A DNA stretch of 46,300 bases. It comes from an uncultured Treponema sp. (GTDB lineage: Bacteria > Spirochaetota > Spirochaetia > Treponematales > Treponemataceae). The notes under the pieces were generated by a model. It was given only the letters and a program-made list of their open reading frames with translations. It ran no database searches and was not told where the DNA came from. The position numbers were made by a program, and so were the translations under genes. The stretch lies in contig ONET01000024.1 of NCBI GenBank assembly GCA_900316905.1, positions 1-46,300 of the forward strand. Reading direction: 5' to 3'. Positions 14,756 through 22,500 of the stretch are shown one piece after another; position 1 is the stretch's first letter; every line of letters starts with the position of its first letter.

Positions 14756-16411
14756 GTGTCCAAAGTATTCAATCCTATCTTGACCGGCTTTCACGCCGAC
14801 CCTTCCATTTGTTATGTAAACGGCGAGTATTTTATAGCCAATTCAACTTTTGAATGGTATCCCGGAGTTGAGCTGCACAGGTCAAAGGATTTGGTTCACT
14901 GGACAAGCGTTCCTTCTCCATTGAGCGAGGAGCGCCTTTTGAATATGGCAGGAAACATTGAGTCCTGCGGAATTTGGGCGCCCTGCCTGTCATATTCTGA
15001 AGGAAAATTTTGGCTTATCTACACCAACGTCCGTTCTTGGAACTCCGGCCCTTGGAAGGACACTCCCAACTTTTTGACTACGGCGGAAAACATCGAAGGC
15101 CCTTGGTCGGATCCGGTTTTCTTGAACGCTTCGGGCTTTGACCCGTCAATGTTCCACGACGACGACGGCCGCCACTGGTACATCAACATGGAATGGGACT
15201 ACCGCAAGACCACGACAAACCATATAGACGGCGCGCCGCAGTTTACCGGCATCGTTTTGCAGGAATACAGCGCCACAAAAAAGCGCCTTATCGGAAAGCC
15301 CAAAAAGATTTTTACCGGAAGCGACATTGGCTGCGTTGAAGGAACCCACCTTTACAAGAGAAACGGCTGGTATTACATAATTAGCGCGGAGGGCGGAACA
15401 AGCTACGAGCACGCGATAACAGTAGGCCGTTCGCGCAGCGTTTTTGGCCCTTACGAGCTGCATCCGACAAATCCCTTGATTAGCGCGTACGGCCACCCGG
15501 AACTAAAAATCCAAAAAGCCGGCCACGGCCAATGGGCTGAAGGCGCCGACGGAAAGACATACTTGTTTTACCTTTGCGGCCGTCCCTTGCCGGGAACAAA
15601 AAACTGCCCGCTAGGCCGCGAAACTTCCTTTGCCGAAATAAAGTGGCAGGACGACTGGCCGTGGGTAATGCAAGCGGACGGAAGCCTTAAAAACACTCCG
15701 CCCGATTATGTTGAAGTTCCTGCAAACGCGGAGCCCTTGCCCGGCGAAAAAGACCGCAATTTGGTGGGCAAGCGCGCCGACGAATATTGCCGCGTCACAA
15801 AATACACTTTTAACGACTTGGACTTTTTGGCCGACTTTAAGACCTTGCGGCTTCCGATTTTTGGAAAAAAGAGCAAGCGTTTTAGCATAAGCGCGCGAAA
15901 GGGCTTTTTGCGCATTGTCGGCGGCCAGTCGCCGGTTTCTACCTTTGAGCAGGGAATTTTGTGCCGCCGCCAGACCGATTTTGTCTTTGAGGCGGAGACC
16001 AAGCTTTACTTTGAGCCGACTTACTTTCAGCATTTGGCCGGATTGACTTACCGCTACAGCGAGACCACGCAATACAATTTGTGCGTGACCTATGACGAAG
16101 AGCTGGGAAAGGTGATTCAGTTCCAGTCGTTTATGTTGGGCGACTACAGGGAAGGACAAAAGATTGCGGTTCCCAAGGACGGCCCGCTTTGGCTTAAGGT
16201 AAGCGCCAACTACGACACGGCCGTGTTCTCCTATTCGCTTGACGGAAAGGCTTGGCGCAAAATCCGGCCCTTGCTTGACGTGAACAAGCTGACCGACGAA
16301 TACGGCGGCATGGGCTTTACAGGCGCCTTTGTCGGAATGTTCTGCGTTGACATGGCCGAATATTCCAACTACGCGGACTTTGAATACTTTACCTACAGCA
16401 AAGCGCAATGA
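14756..16411 (+). CDS. xynB: Beta-xylosidase, GH43 (XynB type)
   Basis: The 551-residue enzyme starts at a GTG with GAGG ten bases before it and has no signal peptide, so it acts in the cytoplasm on imported oligosaccharides. The N-terminal five-bladed propeller has the GH43 residues in order: Asp15 (TGFHADPSIC) as base, Asp129 (GFDPSMF) as pKa modulator, Glu195 (CVEGTHLY) as acid. The residues from about 360 form the C-terminal beta-sandwich (GILCRRQTDFVFEAETKL, HLAGLTYRY, DMAEYSNYADFEYF) typical of XynB-type exo-xylosidases. It should release xylose from xylo-oligosaccharides; arabinofuranosidase side activity is common in this group. The stop codon overlaps the start of the regulator gene by four bases. 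Confidence 0.92.
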   Translation: MSKVFNPILTGFHADPSICYVNGEYFIANSTFEWYPGVELHRSKDLVHWTSVPSPLSEERLLNMAGNIESCGIWAPCLSYSEGKFWLIYTNVRSWNSGPWKDTPNFLTTAENIEGPWSDPVFLNASGFDPSMFHDDDGRHWYINMEWDYRKTTTNHIDGAPQFTGIVLQEYSATKKRLIGKPKKIFTGSDIGCVEGTHLYKRNGWYYIISAEGGTSYEHAITVGRSRSVFGPYELHPTNPLISAYGHPELKIQKAGHGQWAEGADGKTYLFYLCGRPLPGTKNCPLGRETSFAEIKWQDDWPWVMQADGSLKNTPPDYVEVPANAEPLPGEKDRNLVGKRADEYCRVTKYTFNDLDFLADFKTLRLPIFGKKSKRFSISARKGFLRIVGGQSPVSTFEQGILCRRQTDFVFEAETKLYFEPTYFQHLAGLTYRYSETTQYNLCVTYDEELGKVIQFQSFMLGDYREGQKIAVPKDGPLWLKVSANYDTAVFSYSLDGKAWRKIRPLLDVNKLTDEYGGMGFTGAFVGMFCVDMAEYSNYADFEYFTYSKAQ

Positions 16412-17442
16412 TTACTATATATGATTTGGCGAAACAAACCGGTTTTTCCGCTCCGACAATTTCCAAGGCCTTGAACGGCAATGGAAAGCTAAGCGAAGAA
16501 ACGCGCCAAACCATTCTTGAGGCCGCCAAAAAGGCCGGTTACACGGCCAACATGGCGGCAAAGTCTTTGTCAACCAAACATTCCCGCCTTATTGGTGTAA
16601 TCTTGGAAGACGTGGCCATGAAGCGGGGCTTTGAACACCCTCTTTTTGGCGGCCTTTTGAACAAGTTCCGAAATGAGATAGAGATGGCCGGCTACGACCT
16701 TTTGTTCCTGTCCAAGCACTTTAACGAAGGCATGTCCTACATTGACCATTGCCGCTACCGCGACGTGGAAGGCATTTTGGTCGTGAACCCGATTGACGAC
16801 GACGAGGAGATGAAGTCGCTTGGAGATTGCGGCATTCCTTGCGTGAGCACCAATGAGTTCATTCCCGGAGTTTGCACGGTCGTGAGCGACAACGAGACGG
16901 CGGGAAAAATGGCCGCGCAAGTTTTTTTTGAGGCCGGCCATTCCAAGATAGGCTTTTTGGGGGCGCCCTTTAGGGAAAATTCGCCGGCGGCCATCGAGCG
17001 CTTCAAGGGCTTTAAGGCGGAGTATGAGTCTTACGGCTTGGAATTTGACGAGCGTTATTTGGAAATTTGCAACGCCTGGTGGAACCAAGCCGGCTACGAG
17101 GGAATGAAAAAACTTTATGAGCGCTGCCCTGACATAACGGCTGTTTTTGTTGTTTGCGACGCGCTGGCTTTTGGCGCGATGAAGTATTTGCTTGAAATAG
17201 GAAAGTCAATTCCCGACGACATCAGCATAATAGGCTTTGACGACGACACGACCGTTTTGAGGGCCGCGCCAACGCTGAGCACCTTTAGGCAGGACCGCGA
17301 CCGGATCGCGCAGCTGGCCAGCGAAGTTTTGTTGCAGGAAATCGCGGGAATGCCTGCCCCGCAAGTTGTGCGCGTTCCTGTCCAGTACATCAACCGGTCA
17401 AGCGTGCGCCGCTTTAACCGCGTTTCCGCAATGGCGTTTTAA
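16408..17442 (+). CDS. LacI-family regulator of the xylan-type locus
   Basis: The 344-residue protein has the LacI N-terminus (MITIYDLAKQTGFSAPTISKALNGNGKLSEETR), hinge (YTANMAAKSLSTKHSRLIGVILED) and sugar-binding core (GFEHPLFGGLLNKFRNEIE, VEGILVVNP, AGHSKIGFLGAP, DISIIGFDDDTTVLRAAPTLSTFRQD). Its ATG overlaps the GH43 stop codon, so the regulator is translated with the xylosidase. It is the best candidate for binding the pair of GGAAACCG-type sites around the promoter at 11087, controlling its own operon in response to imported pentose oligosaccharides. Four-base overlap and family features are directly seen; target and ligand are inferred. Confidence 0.9.
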   Translation: MITIYDLAKQTGFSAPTISKALNGNGKLSEETRQTILEAAKKAGYTANMAAKSLSTKHSRLIGVILEDVAMKRGFEHPLFGGLLNKFRNEIEMAGYDLLFLSKHFNEGMSYIDHCRYRDVEGILVVNPIDDDEEMKSLGDCGIPCVSTNEFIPGVCTVVSDNETAGKMAAQVFFEAGHSKIGFLGAPFRENSPAAIERFKGFKAEYESYGLEFDERYLEICNAWWNQAGYEGMKKLYERCPDITAVFVVCDALAFGAMKYLLEIGKSIPDDISIIGFDDDTTVLRAAPTLSTFRQDRDRIAQLASEVLLQEIAGMPAPQVVRVPVQYINRSSVRRFNRVSAMAF

Positions 17443-17447
17443 AAAAG

Positions 17448-17584
17448 ATTCCCGCGTCGTAGCGCGGGAATGACAGTAAGGCGCCGCGTCTGTCATGTTA
17501 TGTCGCTTCGCTCCATTTTGATATAGGAAGCGATTCAACTGCGATCTTGCGAGCACGGTCAATCGGGCTTGACCCGGACATCTG
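17448..17584. repeat. Intergenic palindromic repeat-like sequence between convergent genes
   Basis: ATTCCCGCG (17448-17456) pairs with CGCGGGAAT (17463-17471), followed by TGACAG and then by GGGCTTGACCCG near 17565. Such GGGAATGACA and GGTCAAGCCC words are typical of dispersed bacterial intergenic repeats, but only this copy is visible. The 142-bp gap has no open frame of note, and the hairpin may end both converging transcripts. Confidence 0.45.
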
Positions 17585-18293
17585 TTATTCTACCTTAATC
17601 TGGCTAAACACTTTTCCGATTGAGTCATGGATAGCCAAGTCGGCCTTGACGTCCGCGGCGGTCTCTGACTTGTTTATCAAAACCAATTTGTTTCCTCTAA
17701 AGTAATTTATCAGGCCGGCGGCGGGATAGACCACAAGCGAGGTTCCGCCGATGATTAGGGTGTCGGCGGAGGCTATTGCTTGGACGGCTCCGTTTATGAC
17801 GTTGTCGTCAAGGCCTTCTTCGTAAAGGACAACATCGGGCTTTACAAGGCCTCCGCACTTTGCGCAGCGGGGAAGGGAATCAGGCGAGCCGGCCGAGGCT
17901 GCGATGAAGTCTATGTCGTAAGGGGCGCCGCAGTCCATGCAAAAGTTCCGCAGGGTGGAACCGTGCAGCTCGTAGACTTTTTGGCTTCCGGCGGCTTGGT
18001 GCAGGCCGTCTATGTTTTGGGTTACGACGGCCAAAAGCTTTCCGGCCTTTTCCAGCTCGGCCAACTTTAAGTGCGCCGCGTTGGGTTGGACTCCCTTTAT
18101 GATTAGCTTTTCGCGGTAAAAGCGGTCGGCTGATTATGGTCTCGGGCGGATACTTCCATTTTTGGCTGTAAAGGCCGTCTTGGCTTCTAAAGTCGGGAAT
18201 GCCGCTTTCGGTGGAAACGCCGGCGCCGCCAAAAAAGACGATTTTGTTGGAATCGTCGATGATTTTTTGCAATTCTTTGATTTGATCTGCCAT
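17585..18293 (-). pseudogene. Sir2-family NAD-dependent protein deacylase, frameshifted
   Basis: Both halves of a sirtuin (about 240 residues in the family) are present in different frames. The first part, from the ATG at 18293, has GGAGVSTESGIPDFRSQDGLY (NAD-binding) and KYPPETIIS. The rest resumes in another frame as DRFYREKLIIKGVQPNAAHLKLAELEK, then VTQNIDGLHQAAGS, catalytic His in LHGST, the zinc ligands CMDC and CAKC, GTSLVVYPAAGL and LVLINKSET. Around 18126-18133 roughly a dozen codons normally found there (a SHSFF-like segment) are missing and the reading frame shifts, so no full enzyme is made unless this is an assembly error. Intact homologues remove acyl groups from lysines and regulate enzymes such as acetyl-CoA synthetase. 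It converges on the lacI gene and diverges from the TRAP gene. Confidence 0.82.
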
Positions 18294-18299
18294 AAGAAT

Positions 18300-18328
18300 A
18301 AAATACTATAAATTTGACAAAATTTCAA
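18300..18328 (-). promoter_or_regulatory. Candidate promoter of the sir2 gene
   Basis: On the minus strand TTGAAA (18323-18328), 17 bp and TATTTT (18300-18305) lie six bases before the ATG, so the transcript would be leaderless. It overlaps the divergent promoter of the TRAP gene. Confidence 0.5.
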
Positions 18329-18342
18329 CATGCATATAAAAT
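18314..18342 (+). promoter_or_regulatory. Promoter of the TRAP-type lipoprotein gene
   Basis: TTGACA (18314-18319), a 17-bp spacer and TAAAAT (18337-18342) are followed six bases later by the ATG. Transcription should start at or next to the A of the start codon; no Shine-Dalgarno is visible. Confidence 0.65.
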
Positions 18343-18348
18343 AGAACA

Positions 18349-19350
18349 ATGCGCAAGCTAATTTTTTCTGTGGCGTTTTTGTCCGCGCTTTTTGTTTCGT
18401 GCAAAGCGGGCAAAGACGGTGACAAGGCGATAACTCTTGTAATGTCGGAGGTCAACCCTCCTGAGACTATCGCCGGCCAAATGGACCAAGCCTTTAAGCG
18501 CGCGGTTGAAGACTTGAGCGGCGGAAAAATAAAGATTGACTTGCATTGTTCCGGTGAATTGGGCGACGTTGAATATGTGATGGAATTGATGACCAAGCCC
18601 GGAAGCAACATTCACATTCACCGAATGTCCGCAGTGAACATGGCCAGCTACGGCTGCAAAAAGACTTCGCTTTTGGGCATTCCCTACACCTTCACAAGCA
18701 AGGAGCATTTTTGGAATTTCGCCGCGTCCGACAAGGCCAAGGAATTGTTGAACGAGCCTGCTGAGCTGGGCTTGCGGGTGAAAGGCCTTTTTTTTGCGGA
18801 GGAAGGCTTTAGGCATTTTTTTTCAACGACAAAGATTGAAAAGGTGGAAGATTTTAAGGGTCTTAGGGTTCGCGGAACCAGCGACGCGGCGATGCAAGGG
18901 CTTTTGAATGATTTTGGCGCAGTGAGCGTTCAAGTAAACTACGCCGACCTTTACGACAGTCTCCAACGAGGAGTGATAGGAGCCGCGGAGCAGCCCATCG
19001 CCAACTATTTGGGCAAGCGCTTTTACGAGGTGGCCCCTTACATTGTATTGGACGGCCACACGCTTGGAGTGATGGAGCCTGTGATCACTTTGGAAGCATG
19101 GAATTCCCTGAGCGACCGCCAGCAAAAAATTTTGCTTGAGGCCGGAAGGTACGCCAGCGAAGTTTGCCGCCGCTTTTCCGCAAGCGAAGAAAACAGGATT
19201 AAAAGGGAATTGGTCAAGGAGAACGCCACGATCACCGAAGTGACGGACAAAGAGCCTTGGCAAAAGGCTTGCGAGCGCGTCATAAAGGACGCTTGCGCCG
19301 TAGATTCCGCCTTATATGAAAAAATTCAAAGCTACGCGCCAAGGCTATAG
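18349..19350 (+). CDS. TRAP transporter DctP-type solute-binding lipoprotein, solitary
   Basis: The 333-residue protein has a short signal peptide with lipobox FVSC, so it is lipid-anchored rather than free in the periplasm. The mature part is a TRAP family 7 binding protein: AGQMDQAFKRAVEDLSGGKIKIDLHCSGELG, IHIHRMSAVNM, LLGIPYTF, the conserved ligand Arg in FKGLRVRGT, then GVIGAAEQPIANYLGKRFYEVAPYIVLDGHTLG. Such proteins bind carboxylates such as dicarboxylates, sialic or uronic acids and hand them to a DctQM permease. No dctQ or dctM gene lies next to it, which is unusual, so either the permease is encoded elsewhere or this is a sensor-type binding protein. A uronate ligand would fit a pectin-degrading lifestyle but is a guess. 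Confidence 0.88.
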   Translation: MRKLIFSVAFLSALFVSCKAGKDGDKAITLVMSEVNPPETIAGQMDQAFKRAVEDLSGGKIKIDLHCSGELGDVEYVMELMTKPGSNIHIHRMSAVNMASYGCKKTSLLGIPYTFTSKEHFWNFAASDKAKELLNEPAELGLRVKGLFFAEEGFRHFFSTTKIEKVEDFKGLRVRGTSDAAMQGLLNDFGAVSVQVNYADLYDSLQRGVIGAAEQPIANYLGKRFYEVAPYIVLDGHTLGVMEPVITLEAWNSLSDRQQKILLEAGRYASEVCRRFSASEENRIKRELVKENATITEVTDKEPWQKACERVIKDACAVDSALYEKIQSYAPRL

Positions 19351-19398
19351 CGAAAGATATAGGCCGGCGAAAATTTCTTTCCTCTCTTAGTTTAAATA

Positions 19399-19514
19399 AC
19401 AAATTTTTAATGAAAAAGCGAAATTCAACCGATATTTAAAGCGGAAAAGTGGAATTTAGACAAATTTTTGATGAATTTGTTTGACAAAATCTCAAATATG
19501 TCTAATACTATAAT
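19399..19514 (+). promoter_or_regulatory. Direct repeats, palindrome and promoter-like elements upstream of the giant operon
   Basis: The 16-base word ACAAATTTTTxATGAA occurs at 19399-19414 and 19460-19475. The second copy extends into a palindrome with arms ACAAATT and AATTTGT (19460-19480). TTGACA follows at 19481-19486 and a perfect TATAAT lies at 19509-19514, though with a 22-bp gap. The rest of the 246-bp gap before the next gene is an AT-rich leader with a GC-rich hairpin-prone stretch near 19535-19565. Confidence 0.45.
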
Positions 19515-19596
19515 AGAGAAAATGGGTGTATTGTCGGCTGCATGCGGGTGAGAGGGCTGCAGGCGGTACATTTAAAAAAATAATAGGCAAAAAAAA

Positions 19597-22500
19597 ATGA
19601 AGAAGACGCTGCTAAAATTTGGACTTTCTCTTTTGGTTTTCGCCGTCGCGACAAATTTGTCCGCGCGCGACGTGACCGAGCGGGCTGTTGAGAACATGAA
19701 CAGCTGGCAGGAAAATTTTGACATCAACGACAAAAAAGGCAAGTACAACGTTATCGTTACCGCCAAGGACAAGGGCGGCAACACCACCTTTGGCGGACCA
19801 TTCAACATTTTCATCGACCCAAAATCCGATTTGCCTATTATCGGAATCACAAACCCGGAGCCAAACTTGCGCGTTCCGGGCAACCTAAATATTGTAGGAA
19901 CTTGTATCGACGACGACGCCGTTGACTACGTTGAGTTGATTCTTGACGGAGCCGAACCGGTGCGCGCCAAGGGAAAGGAATTCTGGTCGTATTTTGTGGA
20001 CACGACCCAAATGGAAGAAGGCAACCACACCATCGAAGCGTACGGCGTTGACATCAACGGCGTCAAGGGAAACACCGTAAAGCATGTTTGGTGCCTTGAC
20101 CGCAAGGAGCCGTTGACCAACGTCACCAACTACACGATGGGCACTTTGGTCAGCGGAACGATTCGCTTTGAAGGAATTGTGGAAGACGGAAACGGAATCA
20201 CCGCGATGGACTTTTCGGTTGACGAAGGCGCGACTTTCCAAGACATAAAATTAAAGAAGGAAAAGAAGTCTCCGAAGGCGACGTTCAACTTTAGCCTTGA
20301 CACCAAAAAGCTTCCGGACGGCCCGGCCGTCATGTGGTTCTTCGCGCACGACGGACAAGGCTCCATAGGCTTTTATCCGTTCCTGCTTTTTGTGGACAAC
20401 ACAAAGCCAAAAATCAACATTGCCTTCCCGCCCGAAAAGACTCCTGTAAAGGGCGCCTTTGCCGTGACAGGTTCCGCCAAGGACATCGTAGGCCTAAAGT
20501 CGCTTTCTTGGGAATATAATGGAAAGAAGGGCGACTTTGAGATAATCGCAGGAAACCCCTATTGGATCCAGGAATTCCCGGACGCAAAGGGAAACAAGAA
20601 CGGAAAATTTGTAATCACGGCGGTGGACACGGCCGGAAACGTCAGCGTTGAAAGCCGGAACATAGAAATTGACTCCAACGGCGACAAGCCCCTTGTGACG
20701 ATTGACTGGCCCAAGGCCGGAGGAAATTACGGCAAGCCCGAAGACCTGTATGTGCGCGGCTTGGCCACCGACGACGACAATGTAGCCGCCGTGCGCATAA
20801 CTTTGGACGGAAACGAAATAGGCTTGGTTGAAACGCAGAGCGTTTTTTACAAGAGCTTGATTGAGACAAAGAGCTTGGGCGGCGGAAACCACAAAGTTTC
20901 CGTAAGCGCGATTGACATTTACGGCGTGGAAGGGCCCGCGACAACGGTTGAGTTTAAGGCTACGGGCGAAAAGCCGTATTTTGGCGGAATAAAGATTTCG
21001 GGAGGAGCCGGAGCGGGGCCGCTGTCTTATGGTCAGGAAATCAGTCCTGAGCAGGGCGGCAACATCGAGCTTGAGGCGGGAAGCAGCGCCGGATTTGCGC
21101 AAGCATGGTTTTTGGCAAAGAAAGCGGGAACTAAAGCCGAGCCCCAAACGCTTGCGGTCGGCGCCAATGACAGCAAGAAAGTTTTCTCGATACCGATAAG
21201 CGCGCTTCCTTGGGGCGTGGTTGAATTGTCGTTCCACATAGCGGACCAGCTTGGACGAGAGGCGGACTACAACACTTGCGTTTATGTTTCCAACCTTACC
21301 GACATAAAGCCGGTTGAAGGATTTACGATTGTTTCCGCGCTGGAAGACGAGCGCGTGACTGCAAAAATAGAAAGCGTCGCCGGAACTGAATACGCTCCCG
21401 GAATGCGCGTCGTTTTGGCCAAAGACCAAAAGGTTGGCGCGGACATGGTCGTTGACATCCAGTCGATGGAAAACGCGGTCGTGACTTACAAATTGTACGG
21501 CACGGCGCGCGCCGGCGAAAAGGAAGTTTACGAAGGAAAAGTGGCTTCTGTAGTCAGGCCGGTAAAGGGCGAGCCGACGCAAAAGGCCGTCATCAGCTTG
21601 GCCGGACTTCCCGCGCGCGCGACCAACATAGAAATCACCGTGGCGCTTGGAAAGGACTATTCGCAAAAATTTGGCGGACAGATTCTAATCGCGCGCGAGC
21701 ATGACGAACAGGACATTGAGGACAGCAAGAAGATTTTCTGGATTACAAACGGCGACACTTACTTTAGCGAAGAATTCAACGCCTATGTTTTGCCGCATAA
21801 AACTTTGACCGCTTACGTGAACGCGCCCGGCCCGATTAACGCCAGCGTGGTTGGCGGCGCGGCCGGAATGAGCGTGGCCGCTGAAAACAACATGCTCATT
21901 CTTTCTTGCGAGAACGGCGGCAACTATCGCGGCATTCAAATCCGCGCCGTTGACGTTAACGGAAAGAGCTACACAAGCGCGCCCGTAAATTTGGTCGTCA
22001 GCGAAGACGGGCCGACATTTGACATAAAGGTTCCCGAAGGATTCGCTTGGATCAAGGACTCAATCAGGGTTCAGGGAACGGTGTCCGATCCTTCCGGCGT
22101 TGTTTTGCTGGAATACTCGCTTGACAACGGCGAAAACTGGAACGCCATTCCATTTAGGACAGGCTCGCAAAACGTGAACATTTACGTTGACATCAATGCC
22201 AGCGAGCGCGCGGAAGGCTTGATTCCCGTTGACATTAGGGCCAAGAACACTTCCGGCTTGACCAGCTATTACAGGACTGCGGTTTGCAAGGACGTGACGC
22301 CGCCGGAAGCCAGGATTGTGGTTCCCGAGCCTGAGTCTGTATTGAACGGCATCAACACTATCGTCTTGATGGCTTCCGACAACGGAGCGCTTGCAAAGAC
22401 TGAATACGGCTCTCCGACTTCGCGCGACGGACGCGCAGGCGTTAGAAGAAGCCCCATCGCGCTTACTGTGATGCCGCACGCGATTGTGGGCGACGACGAC

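Noticed and set aside
17448..17584. A small RNA gene or IS remnant between lacI and sir2
   Set aside because: Only a palindrome and repeat-like words are visible; no terminal inverted repeats, transposase frame or promoter supports either.
20494..21666. A 390-codon open frame on the minus strand inside the Ig/barrel gene
   Set aside because: It is antisense to a clearly coding gene, has no ribosome site or recognisable domain, and its openness follows from the codon bias of the real gene.
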